NCBI GenBank assembly: GCA_000814665.1
Contig: JWIH01000020.1
Location: forward strand, 124,001-188,000
Source of the DNA: Pseudoalteromonas flavipulchra NCIMB 2033 = ATCC BAA-314
GTDB lineage: Bacteria; Pseudomonadota; Gammaproteobacteria; Enterobacterales; Alteromonadaceae
DNA: 64,000 nt
Reading direction: 5' to 3'
The notes beneath the pieces were generated by a model that saw nothing but the letters and a program-made list of their open reading frames with translations, was not told the origin of the DNA and did not search any database. Below, piece by piece: positions 1 to 7,546 of the stretch. A program made the position numbers and the translations under genes. Within the stretch, counting starts at the first letter, position 1, and every line of letters begins with the position of its first letter.

Positions 1-2
1 AG

Positions 3-92
3 CTAGGAGCCAAAGTTGCGCGTAGAAAGCTGGCTTTAAATACCTCAACATCGATTAAGTCAATTATTCTCGGTAGCGGCTCGCAATCTTAG
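3..92 (+). CDS. possible C-terminal tail of a gene entering from the left
   Basis: An open frame runs in from the left edge and stops at TAG (90-92), giving 29 codons. The visible peptide is basic then Ser/Gly-rich (ends GSGSQS). It has no recognisable domain and no start inside the window. It may be the end of a real gene or chance; the other two forward frames close within 25 bases. Confidence 0.22.
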   Translation, partial: LGAKVARRKLALNTSTSIKSIILGSGSQS

Positions 93-131
93 GTGAGCTG
101 CTATGTATAGATAAATACCAACAAAGCGTAA

Positions 132-171
132 TTGACATAGTGGATTAGCTATATAACAATAAAGTTATATA
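132..171 (+). promoter_or_regulatory. ars operon promoter with overlapping ArsR-type operator
   Basis: A perfect -35 hexamer TTGACA lies at 132-137. A -10-like TAACAAT is at 154-160. A perfect inverted repeat (TATATAAC, 6-base spacer, GTTATATA; 150-157 and 164-171) covers the -10 region, 16 bp before the first start codon. ArsR/SmtB repressors typically bind AT-rich inverted repeats over the promoter and leave when As(III) binds. Assigning this repeat to the ArsR domain encoded just downstream is inference. Confidence 0.55.
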
Positions 172-187
172 ATTAATTTATTATGCG

Positions 188-949
188 ATGATGAAGATAC
201 TTTTTCTTTGTTCTGGAAACTCAACGCGGTCAATTTTAGCACAGGCGCTAGCTAACTTTCATGGCGGTTCGGATGTTCATGCCTATAGTGCAGGCACTAA
301 GCCAAGCACTGTGAATGCGACTACGCTTTCAATGCTACGCCGTTTAGGGATTAATACGGACAATCTGTACAGTAAACACCTCAATGAGTATAAGGACGAA
401 CACTTTGATGTGGTGGTAACTTTATGCTCTGAAGTGCAATCTGAATGCGAAGGTAAACTGCAAGGAGAACATGTCCTTGCGTGGGATATTGCGAGTCCAG
501 CTGAGCGAAGTCGCAATAACGCTTATGAGCAAACCTTGTTCGACATCAATGAACAAGTTATTTCCCTACTACGCGAAGGTAAGCCACAACATACGCTACT
601 TACACCCTTGCAATTTTATAAATCCCTAGCGGATGAGATCCGCTTAAAAACGCTTGCCATGTTGATGGTGGAAGGTGAGCTATGTGTTTGCGAGCTAATG
701 GCTGCGCTTGAACAAGATAGCCAACCCAAGGTTTCACGGCATTTAGCGCAACTGAAGAAGGCTGGAATTCTATGTGATCGCAAGCAAAAACAATGGGTAT
801 TTTATTCTATAAACCCAACGCTACCGCTATGGATGAAGGCGGTGATAAACGCCACGGTTATGCATCAACCAGATTATATAAAAGCTGAGTTAGTGAGGCT
901 AAATGCGATGGGCGAACGGCCAACACGCATGGCAACTTGCTGTAACTAA
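188..949 (+). CDS. arsenate reductase (ArsC, LMW-PTP type) fused to ArsR repressor
   Basis: A 253-residue two-domain protein. Residues 1-135 are a thioredoxin-coupled arsenate reductase of the low-molecular-weight phosphatase fold: P-loop CX5R (C8-S-G-N-S-T-R14), and the redox pair C80-X6-C87 that relays the disulfide. Residues 140-235 are an ArsR winged helix with the As(III)-binding ELCVCEL motif (C166, C168) and a recognition helix near PKVSRHLAQLKKAG. The tail ends in a further Cys pair. ArsC and ArsR are usually separate proteins of about 130 and 110 residues, so this is a fusion. All catalytic cysteines are present, so it could both reduce arsenate and sense the arsenite produced. Two ATG codons are adjacent (188 and 191). 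It leads an operon with GAPDH and arsJ. Confidence 0.92.
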   Translation: MMKILFLCSGNSTRSILAQALANFHGGSDVHAYSAGTKPSTVNATTLSMLRRLGINTDNLYSKHLNEYKDEHFDVVVTLCSEVQSECEGKLQGEHVLAWDIASPAERSRNNAYEQTLFDINEQVISLLREGKPQHTLLTPLQFYKSLADEIRLKTLAMLMVEGELCVCELMAALEQDSQPKVSRHLAQLKKAGILCDRKQKQWVFYSINPTLPLWMKAVINATVMHQPDYIKAELVRLNAMGERPTRMATCCN

Positions 950-970
950 TAATTAGATTTTGGAGTTCTT

Positions 971-1981
971 ATGACGATTAAAGTAGGGATAAATGGTTTT
1001 GGTCGAATGGGGCGTTTGGCGCTTCGCGCTAGCTTTGACTGGCCTGAAATCGAGTTTGTACAAATTAACGATCCTGCGGGCAATGCAGAAACCCTAGCAC
1101 ACTTGCTAGAGTTTGATTCTGTCCATGGTAAATGGCATCACAGTGTGTCTTTTCAAGATGAACAGATCCAAATAGGTGAAACTGTGTTGTCGGTGACTCA
1201 AAACAAAGAGATTGCGCAAACCGACTGGTCTCAATGTGACGTCGTGATCGAAGCATCCGGCAAAATGAAAACCAAAGCTTTACTGCAACAGTATTTAGAT
1301 CAAGGCGTTAAGCGCGTTGTTGTTACGGCACCGGTAAAAGAAGAAGGGGTATTAAATATTGTGATGGGAGTGAATGACCATCTATACGACGACATGCCCC
1401 ACCAAATTGTTACGGCCGCTTCTTGTACCACGAACTGTTTAGCACCAGTCGTAAAAGTATTGCAACAAAATATCGGCATAAAGCATGGTTCGATGACAAC
1501 TATTCATGACATCACCAACACGCAAACCATTTTGGATGCGCCACATAAGGATCTACGCCGTGCGCGGGCCTGTGGTATGAGTTTAATTCCGACAACAACG
1601 GGTTCAGCGACTGCTATTACCCATATCTTTCCAGAATTAAAAGGTAAGCTAAATGGTCATGCTGTTCGTGTTCCGTTGGCGAATGCTTCATTAACAGACT
1701 GCGTGTTCGAGGTCGAGCGGCCAACTACAGTGGAAGAGATTAATCACTGGATGGCGCAAGCTGCTGCTAATGAGCTTAACGGAATTTTAGGTTATGAATC
1801 AAGACCATTAGTTTCTATTGACTATAAAACGGATCCTCGCTCTAGCATCGTCGATGCGTTATCTACAATGGTAGTTAATGGTACTCAGGTTAAGCTGTAC
1901 GTGTGGTATGACAACGAGTGGGGTTATGCAAATCGTACCGCGGAATTAGTACGTAAAGTCGGATTGTCGTTAGGCGAATAA
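971..1981 (+). CDS. arsenic-associated glyceraldehyde-3-phosphate dehydrogenase
   Basis: 336 residues, full length for GAPDH. The N-terminal NAD-binding motif is NGFGRMGR (8-15). The catalytic ASCTTNC motif gives Cys152, paired with His179 (TTIHD), and the C-terminal [11 protein letters not shown] is typical. In ars operons this enzyme forms 1-arseno-3-phosphoglycerate from arsenate and glyceraldehyde-3-phosphate, which ArsJ exports (established for Pseudomonas aeruginosa GAPDH/ArsJ). Placement between the ArsC-ArsR gene (21 bp before) and arsJ (6 bp after) argues for this role and against a central glycolytic one. Confidence 0.93.
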   Translation: MTIKVGINGFGRMGRLALRASFDWPEIEFVQINDPAGNAETLAHLLEFDSVHGKWHHSVSFQDEQIQIGETVLSVTQNKEIAQTDWSQCDVVIEASGKMKTKALLQQYLDQGVKRVVVTAPVKEEGVLNIVMGVNDHLYDDMPHQIVTAASCTTNCLAPVVKVLQQNIGIKHGSMTTIHDITNTQTILDAPHKDLRRARACGMSLIPTTTGSATAITHIFPELKGKLNGHAVRVPLANASLTDCVFEVERPTTVEEINHWMAQAAANELNGILGYESRPLVSIDYKTDPRSSIVDALSTMVVNGTQVKLYVWYDNEWGYANRTAELVRKVGLSLGE

Positions 1982-1987
1982 GACATT

Positions 1988-3193
1988 ATGCAGCTGCGCA
2001 ATATACCTCAAGATATCAAGCAGTACCTCATTGTGACAGGCAACTATTGGGCGTTTACCTTAACGGATGGTGCGCTCAGAATGTTGGTGGTGCTTTACTT
2101 TCATCAATTGGGTTATAACCCGCTTGAAATTGCCATGCTATTTCTCTTTTATGAAATTTTTGGTGTTGTCACCAATTTAATTGGAGGATGGCTTGGCGCA
2201 CGCATTGGCTTAAACCGCACCATGAATATTGGGTTAGGCATACAAATAGTGGCATTATTGATGTTGGTAGCACCAACGCACTGGCTCACCGTGCCTTATG
2301 TTATGGCAGCACAGGCGCTCTCAGGTATTGCCAAAGATCTCAATAAAATGAGTGCCAAAAGTGCGATAAAGGCCATCGTAAAATCGGGTGAAGAAGGGAC
2401 CTTGTTTAAGTGGGTGGCAATACTTACCGGCTCAAAGAATGCGCTAAAAGGCGTCGGATTTTTTCTTGGCGGGTTGTTGCTTACCTTACTTGGCTTTACT
2501 GGTGCGATGTGGTTGATGGCAATCATGTTGCTATTAGTGTGGTTGTTTAGCCTTATTAGCTTAAAAAGCGATTTAGGCAAGGCTAAAAGCAAACCCAAAT
2601 TTAGCGATGTATTTTCAAAAAGCCGAGCAATTAATATGCTGTCAGCCGCGCGATTGTTTTTATTTGCCGCACGGGATGTTTGGTTTGTGGTTGCGCTTCC
2701 TGTCTTTTTATCGCAGCAGTTCGGTTGGGATCATTGGTGGGTTGGTGGCTTTATGGCTACTTGGGTTATCGGTTATGGCATCGTGCAATCAACAACTCCT
2801 AGGTTTATTAGTCGTGATGAGTTTGCATCAACACCAAGTAAAGTCAGTGGATGGGCGTTGTATTTAGCGGCTATTCCGCTGTTGATTGCTATCTCACTTC
2901 AAGCGCAGCTCTGGACAAGCTTAGCTGTAGTAGGTGGGCTTTTACTCTTTGGTATTGTGTTTGCTATCAATTCATCTCTTCACAGCTATCTTATTGTGAG
3001 TTTGGCCGATAGTGATGGAGTGTCACTTGATGTGGGCTTCTATTATATGGCGAACGCTATCGGGCGATTACTCGGTACTGTGCTATCAGGTTGGATCTTT
3101 TTGGAGTATGGTTTGGTGGCTTGTTTAGTGGTATCAAGTGTGATGTTGTTGTTGGCAGGGATCATTTCCTGCCGATTACCCAGGCGAGTCTAA
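1988..3193 (+). CDS. arsJ: ArsJ, MFS exporter of 1-arseno-3-phosphoglycerate
   Basis: 401 residues with about twelve hydrophobic segments, a major facilitator superfamily protein of the ArsJ branch. It begins 6 bp after the GAPDH stop, so the two are almost certainly cotranscribed. ArsJ removes the unstable arseno-phosphoglycerate made by the neighbouring GAPDH; it breaks down outside to arsenate, giving net arsenate efflux. Identification rests on MFS topology plus the diagnostic GAPDH neighbour. No arsenite pump (ArsB, Acr3) is present in the window. Confidence 0.9.
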   Translation: MQLRNIPQDIKQYLIVTGNYWAFTLTDGALRMLVVLYFHQLGYNPLEIAMLFLFYEIFGVVTNLIGGWLGARIGLNRTMNIGLGIQIVALLMLVAPTHWLTVPYVMAAQALSGIAKDLNKMSAKSAIKAIVKSGEEGTLFKWVAILTGSKNALKGVGFFLGGLLLTLLGFTGAMWLMAIMLLLVWLFSLISLKSDLGKAKSKPKFSDVFSKSRAINMLSAARLFLFAARDVWFVVALPVFLSQQFGWDHWWVGGFMATWVIGYGIVQSTTPRFISRDEFASTPSKVSGWALYLAAIPLLIAISLQAQLWTSLAVVGGLLLFGIVFAINSSLHSYLIVSLADSDGVSLDVGFYYMANAIGRLLGTVLSGWIFLEYGLVACLVVSSVMLLLAGIISCRLPRRV

Positions 3194-3200
3194 TTGATAG

Positions 3201-3229
3201 GGGGCAATTAACAGCTCTGCCCCATTTTT
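3201..3229 (+). terminator. likely terminator of the ars operon
   Basis: GGGGCA (3201-3206) pairs with TGCCCC (3218-3223), followed by five T (3225-3229). It lies just after arsJ and overlaps the last codons of the convergent LacI gene. The 11-base loop makes it moderate in quality. Confidence 0.5.
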
Positions 3230-4239
3230 AAGGTATAGCCAAGCATAACTTTATCATCGCTTTTATCTAAGAAGAGTTTGGCTGCTTCTCGGCCTTTTTC
3301 TTCACTATTTTGATGAATGGTAGTTAGGCTAGGGCTAAAGCGTAGCGCTTCATCAACGCCATCAAAACCAACGACTTTAAGCTCCTGTGGTATCTTTACA
3401 CCAAGTTTTTTGGCTTCTCTTAACAGCGGTAGTGCAATTAAATCACTCATACACAGTACGGTATTAGGCCTTGGTGAGAGGTTAAGTAGTTCTTTTGCGG
3501 CGATATTTGCAAACCTTTCGCTGCTTTCAGGAATATTCCACACTCTGTCTTCACCAAGTGTTAATCCACGCTCTCCAATAGCTTTGAGATATCCGCTATA
3601 ACGCTGATGTGCAATAGAGGTCTGTATGTCTGTTAGGTTTTGCTCGTATACACGGCATAGCAAATCAGTGTCTAATAATCTCAAACCAAAAATAGCAACA
3701 TCACTATCGTCGTTCAGTGCTTTACTCGCTACATCAAAGGCGGCTTGTTGGTTGTCGATATTAATACTGGCATGCGCGGGCAAATCAAAGTCAACCGTCA
3801 CAACCTGTTTGCTAACATTCGCAAGATGCTCAATTAACTTGGGATTACGCGGGCGGCCATAACAAATTAAGCCGTCGACGAAATCGACAATGTCTCCGAC
3901 ATTATCTGCGGTGCCTGAGAACAAGAGTAGGTTAATATGCTGAGCTTCTAAAACGCTTGCTACTCCTCGCATAAAGCTACTCGCAACGGGATCTGATACC
4001 ATATATTCAACGCTATCGGGTAGTACCAGCGCGACAATGTTAAACGAGCCCTTACGCAGCGATTGGGCTGCCTTGTTAGGCCCAAAATAACCCAATTCTT
4101 TACAGGCTTTTAAAATTTCTTCTCGTTTGGATTTAGAGAGTTGATCTGGTCTGTTAAAAGCATTCGATACAGTTGCATTTGACACGCCTAATTCCGCCGC
4201 AATGCTTTTGAGCGTCCATTTTTTTTTGTCGTTACTCAT
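3208..4239 (-). CDS. LacI-family transcriptional regulator
   Basis: 343 residues. The N-terminal HTH (about 8-60: TLKSIAAELGVSNATVSNAF, then a hinge-like KAAQSLRKGS) is classic LacI, followed by a periplasmic-binding-protein-like ligand domain. Such proteins are dimeric or tetrameric repressors of sugar or nucleoside genes. No sugar operon is adjacent: it is convergent with arsJ and divergent from feoA, so its regulon cannot be read from context. The effector is unknown. Confidence 0.9.
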   Translation of the reverse strand: MSNDKKKWTLKSIAAELGVSNATVSNAFNRPDQLSKSKREEILKACKELGYFGPNKAAQSLRKGSFNIVALVLPDSVEYMVSDPVASSFMRGVASVLEAQHINLLLFSGTADNVGDIVDFVDGLICYGRPRNPKLIEHLANVSKQVVTVDFDLPAHASINIDNQQAAFDVASKALNDDSDVAIFGLRLLDTDLLCRVYEQNLTDIQTSIAHQRYSGYLKAIGERGLTLGEDRVWNIPESSERFANIAAKELLNLSPRPNTVLCMSDLIALPLLREAKKLGVKIPQELKVVGFDGVDEALRFSPSLTTIHQNSEEKGREAAKLFLDKSDDKVMLGYTLKMGQSC

Positions 4240-4344
4240 TGGCAGGACCCCTTAATACAGTCAGGCATATGGCAATGGTTTAGTTCATCTTAACTAGTAA
4301 ACACCTTAAATAACAAGCAATAATAGATTATTGTCGCAATCTAG

Positions 4345-4373
4345 TTTAAAGAAAATAGTCAATGAGGTATGAT
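4345..4373 (+). promoter_or_regulatory. putative sigma70 promoter of feoAB
   Basis: TTTAAA (4345-4350), a 17-bp spacer, then TATGAT (4368-4373), 36 bp upstream of the feoA start. The -10 sits within a small inverted repeat, GTATG (4367-4371) and CATAC (4378-4382). A TGAGAA half-site (minus strand, near 4398-4403) overlaps the leader and resembles half of a Fur box, but no full 19-bp Fur match was seen. Confidence 0.4.
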
Positions 4374-4409
4374 GCGCCATACTTTTATTGCAAATTGTTC
4401 TCATAATCA

Positions 4410-4637
4410 ATGACATTAGATAAACTTTCCAAAAATAACGCAGCGACCATCACTTCTCTTACCCATCCAGATACTGCGTTACTGAGTCGAATAATGGCAC
4501 TTGGAATTATTCCTGGTGAGCAAATAGAAGTCATTAACGTCGCCCCACTTGGATGCCCGATGCAAGTGAAAATTGGTGACACCTTTGTGAGTGTGCGTAA
4601 GGCCGACGCACAGTTCGTTGAAATTGAAGTTTTATAA
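4410..4637 (+). CDS. feoA: FeoA, ferrous iron transport accessory protein
   Basis: A 75-residue cytoplasmic protein with the SH3-like FeoA fold: the pattern LGIIPGEQIEVINVAPLG followed by a hydrophobic strand is characteristic. It assists FeoB, the GTP-dependent Fe(II) permease encoded 18 bp downstream. Length is normal for the family. No clear Shine-Dalgarno is visible. No feoC-like gene follows feoB. Confidence 0.93.
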   Translation: MTLDKLSKNNAATITSLTHPDTALLSRIMALGIIPGEQIEVINVAPLGCPMQVKIGDTFVSVRKADAQFVEIEVL

Positions 4638-4655
4638 GTTATTAAGGGCTCACGT

Positions 4656-6740
4656 ATGAAAATTGCGTTAGTGGGCAACCCGAACTGCGGGAAAACCACA
4701 TTATTTAACCGCCTGACCGGCTCTAAACAAAAAGTAGGGAATTGGCCAGGGGTAACTGTCGAGAAAAAATTCGGCTATTTTGCTTTAGAAAACACAAACG
4801 TAGAATTGGTAGATTTGCCCGGGCTCTATAGCATGGAACAAATTGAGCCAAGCCAAGATGAGCAAATCGCGTGTGACTTCCTAAAGCAAAATGAAGCCGA
4901 TGTCATCATTAACATCGTGGATGCCGCTAACTTACAGCGAAACCTCGTATTAACTTCCCAGCTGAAAGAATTAGGTAAGCCTATTCTTGTTGTTGCAAAT
5001 ATGGTTGATGTCGCAACACAGCGTGGGAGAACGTTAGATTTAAAAAGACTCTCTGAACAGTTAGGGTTACCTGTAGTGCCATTCCACGGTGCTAAAGGTA
5101 CAGGGCAAGAAGCGTTGTTGGAACAACTCGCACAGATCACTCGTTTTCCAAAAGCACCTGTGACGGCAAACACCGAAAGTGCCGGCAGCGATCCCCTCGA
5201 AAAAGCGGTTGCTCGTCACCAAGCAGTGAAAAAATTGGCTGATGGCGTAAGTATCATTACGCCAAAACGTGCAGATACAACAGAAACGCTTGATAAAATC
5301 GTGCTCAACCGCTGGCTTGGCGTGCCTATTTTCTTAGCCATGATGTATTTAATGTTTACCATTGCGGTGAATGTTGGTGCTGTATTTATCGACTTTTTTG
5401 ACATCGCCGTGGGCGCCTTACTCATCGATGGTGTAAAAATCTTGCTAGCAGATATTGGCGCACCTCAATGGCTGGGTGTGTTATTGGCTGATGGTTTTGG
5501 TGCGGGTATTCAATTAGTGGCGACCTTCATCCCTGTTATTGCGGTGCTGTATCTGTGCTTATCCATTTTGGAAGATAGTGGTTATCTTTCTCGGGCCGCG
5601 TTTGTTATTGACCGTTTGATGTCATCCATTGGTCTACCGGGCAATGCTTTTGTACCTTTGATCGTTGGATTCGGCTGTAATGTGCCTGCGGTTATGGCGT
5701 CAAGAACGATGGGTCGAGAGTCCGATAGATTACTGACGATTATTATGGCGCCATTTATGTCCTGCGGTGCACGTTTGACGGTATATGCGTTATTTGCAGC
5801 GGCTTTCTTTCCAACGAACGGAGCCAATGTTGTTTTTGGTCTGTATTTGCTTGGCATATTGGTTGCGGTAGGTTCTGGCTTTTTATTTAGAAAGCAAGTA
5901 TTCAAAACGCAAAAATTACCCTCATTTACCGAGATGCCAGCGTATCATATGCCAATTTGGCGCAATATACTCATTACCACTTGGCAGCGTCTGAGCGGCT
6001 TTATCAAACGTGCTGGCAAAACAATTGTTATGGTAGTTATTTTACTCAGTGCATTAAACTCGATTGGTACCGACGGTTCGTTTGGCAATGAGAATACAGA
6101 TAAGTCACTTTTGGCGAAGGCTGCACAAGTGGTCACGCCAATCTTTGAGCCAATAGGGTTAAAAGAGGAAAACTGGCCTGCTACGGTTGGTGTTGTGACT
6201 GGTATGTTTGCCAAAGAAGCCATCGTCGGTACTTTAGATGCGCTTTATACCGGTGCCGAAGAAGAAGGTGGAGAGTTTTCATTGTTGGCTTCGTTAAAAG
6301 AAGCGTTGATGACCATAGTAGACAATAGTAAAGATCTTATCGCAAACCTTGGTGATCCATTAGGACTTAATGAATTAGAGTCAGGCGCTGAAAGTGGCAC
6401 TGTGCTACTTACTGCAATGGCCGCGAAATTTAATGGTCAAATCGGTGCATTTAGTTATCTTGTCTTTATCTTACTTTACACACCTTGTGTAGCGGTATTA
6501 GGTGCAATTAAACGTGAATCTGGCGGTAAGTGGATGTGGCTTGTTATTGGCTGGACGACCTCAATTGCTTATATCATGGCGACTTTAGTTTACCAAGCTA
6601 GTCAGTTAAGCACCTCGCCAACGAGTGCTTCGCTTTGGATTATAGCGATGTTGTTGTTTGGATTTGCATGGTGGAAAGGATTATCCAGACTGGGTAATAA
6701 ACTTAACCAACCACCAACCTATCAGATAAATTTAGGTTAG
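4656..6740 (+). CDS. feoB: FeoB, ferrous iron permease with GTPase domain
   Basis: 694 residues. The N-terminal G domain shows G1 GNPNCGKTT (7-15), a G2-region KVGNWPGVTVEKK (26-38), G3 DLPG (53-56) and a G4-like NMVD. After a helical spacer the C-terminal half has the two Gate domains, including the Cys-containing FGCNVPAVMASRT and FMSCGARL segments of the Fe(II) path. It is somewhat shorter than the E. coli protein (about 770 residues) but has all core parts. It transports Fe2+ across the inner membrane and is cotranscribed with feoA. Confidence 0.95.
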   Translation: MKIALVGNPNCGKTTLFNRLTGSKQKVGNWPGVTVEKKFGYFALENTNVELVDLPGLYSMEQIEPSQDEQIACDFLKQNEADVIINIVDAANLQRNLVLTSQLKELGKPILVVANMVDVATQRGRTLDLKRLSEQLGLPVVPFHGAKGTGQEALLEQLAQITRFPKAPVTANTESAGSDPLEKAVARHQAVKKLADGVSIITPKRADTTETLDKIVLNRWLGVPIFLAMMYLMFTIAVNVGAVFIDFFDIAVGALLIDGVKILLADIGAPQWLGVLLADGFGAGIQLVATFIPVIAVLYLCLSILEDSGYLSRAAFVIDRLMSSIGLPGNAFVPLIVGFGCNVPAVMASRTMGRESDRLLTIIMAPFMSCGARLTVYALFAAAFFPTNGANVVFGLYLLGILVAVGSGFLFRKQVFKTQKLPSFTEMPAYHMPIWRNILITTWQRLSGFIKRAGKTIVMVVILLSALNSIGTDGSFGNENTDKSLLAKAAQVVTPIFEPIGLKEENWPATVGVVTGMFAKEAIVGTLDALYTGAEEEGGEFSLLASLKEALMTIVDNSKDLIANLGDPLGLNELESGAESGTVLLTAMAAKFNGQIGAFSYLVFILLYTPCVAVLGAIKRESGGKWMWLVIGWTTSIAYIMATLVYQASQLSTSPTSASLWIIAMLLFGFAWWKGLSRLGNKLNQPPTYQINLG

Positions 6741-6765
6741 TTATTCAAAAGCTTGGTTAATTGAG

Positions 6766-6788
6766 CGGCGCTTAGAGCGCCGTTTTTT
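6766..6788 (+). terminator. rho-independent terminator of feoAB
   Basis: A perfect 7-bp GC-rich stem CGGCGCT/AGCGCCG (6766-6772, 6776-6782), a 3-base loop and six T (6783-6788), 26 bp after the feoB stop. Confidence 0.85.
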
Positions 6789-6804
6789 ATGTTTTGGTAT
6801 CAAG

Positions 6805-6838
6805 CAAAAAAAAGCAGTGTTAACTGAGTCAACACTGC
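6805..6838 (-). terminator. minus-strand rho-independent terminator with no annotated minus gene
   Basis: On the minus strand, GCAGTGTT (6838-6831) pairs with AACACTGC (6821-6814), followed by a run of eight or nine T (A-tract 6805-6813 on the plus strand). The only gene to its right for 7 kb is on the plus strand, so this terminator needs a minus transcript starting between about 6850 and 7000. See the small RNA candidate. Confidence 0.65.
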
Positions 6839-6950
6839 CAACAACTCTAAATCAATCAAGGGGAGTCTTCGTAAAGGAGGTTACACCGCTTTATTGACGG
6901 AAGGGTGACGCAATAATGAAAGATTTATGACTGTGAAAATTTCACTTTGC
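6805..6950 (-). ncRNA. candidate small RNA, minus strand, 5' end undefined
   Basis: The intergenic region holds no convincing ORF, but on the minus strand it ends in a strong terminator (6838-6805). Its minus-strand transcript would contain two C-rich stretches, CCTCC (6878-6874) and CTCCCC (6860-6855), which could pair with Shine-Dalgarno sequences. That is a common design of base-pairing sRNAs. No clean promoter was found, so the right-hand boundary is a guess. Confidence 0.3.
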
Positions 6951-7007
6951 TTCTTGCTAAAAATCGCTTAATTTTTAGCTCTATTCTTGCCGTTAACTGG
7001 GACAATA

Positions 7008-7436
7008 ATGATAACCACTGATACTCCTCTAATTTTACGCCACCTTGATACTATCCATGCGCTGATCTCTAATTCTTATTGGGCAAAACAAATGCCTAAA
7101 GTATTGCTGGAAAAGGCCATTCAAAATAGCCTGAGCTTCATGTATTTGGACGATGAAGGTGAGTTTCAGGGTTTTTGTCGCGTGATAACTGACTATGCCA
7201 CCTTTGCCTATCTTGCCGACGTGATAGTTGAGGAAAGTGCCAGAGGTAAAGGGGTAGGCAAAGCGATTGTTCAAGCCGTGGTTGAACATCCAGAGCTACA
7301 AGGCTTAAGGCGCTTTATGCTGGCAACTTTTGATGCGCATACTCTATATGAAAAATTCGGCTTTGCAGCGGTGCCAGATCCAAGTATTTTGATGCAGATC
7401 TGCCATCCTACAATATATTCGGATTTACAAGATTAA
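7008..7436 (+). CDS. GNAT-family N-acetyltransferase
   Basis: 142 residues from the ATG at 7008, chosen because GGGA (6998-7001) is well spaced; a TTG at 6987 would add seven residues. The acetyl-CoA pyrophosphate loop is visible as VEESARGKGVGKAIV (Q/R-x-x-G-x-G/A pattern), followed by a YEKFGF-like C-terminal strand. These enzymes move acetyl from acetyl-CoA to an amine; the substrate cannot be told. No operon partner is evident. Confidence 0.85.
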   Translation: MITTDTPLILRHLDTIHALISNSYWAKQMPKVLLEKAIQNSLSFMYLDDEGEFQGFCRVITDYATFAYLADVIVEESARGKGVGKAIVQAVVEHPELQGLRRFMLATFDAHTLYEKFGFAAVPDPSILMQICHPTIYSDLQD

Positions 7437-7502
7437 TTGCTGGATTTTAGTCACTTATATTTTGTTTTTTAGAACGAAGACTGGATAAATGCACTTACCC
7501 TG

Positions 7503-7546
7503 AACATAATAAAGACGATAACAACAACAGGTGTCTTTATTATGTT
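7503..7546 (+). promoter_or_regulatory. 14-bp perfect inverted repeat enclosing the antiporter start codon
   Basis: AACATAATAAAGAC (7503-7516) is exactly complementary to 7533-7546, with a 16-base loop. The ATG of the next gene (7542-7544) lies in the right arm and the weak ribosome-binding region (CAGGTG) spans the loop edge. In RNA this would form a long AU-rich hairpin hiding the start codon; in DNA it could be an operator. There is no T-run, so it is not a terminator. Confidence 0.6.

Noticed and set aside
4391..4412. Fur box over the feoA start
   Set aside because: Only one half-site (TGAGAA) is recognisable; the 19-bp palindrome is too degenerate to call as a separate feature.
4385..4699. 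104-codon minus-strand frame over feoA
   Set aside because: Fully antisense to feoA and the feoB start, which are certain genes.
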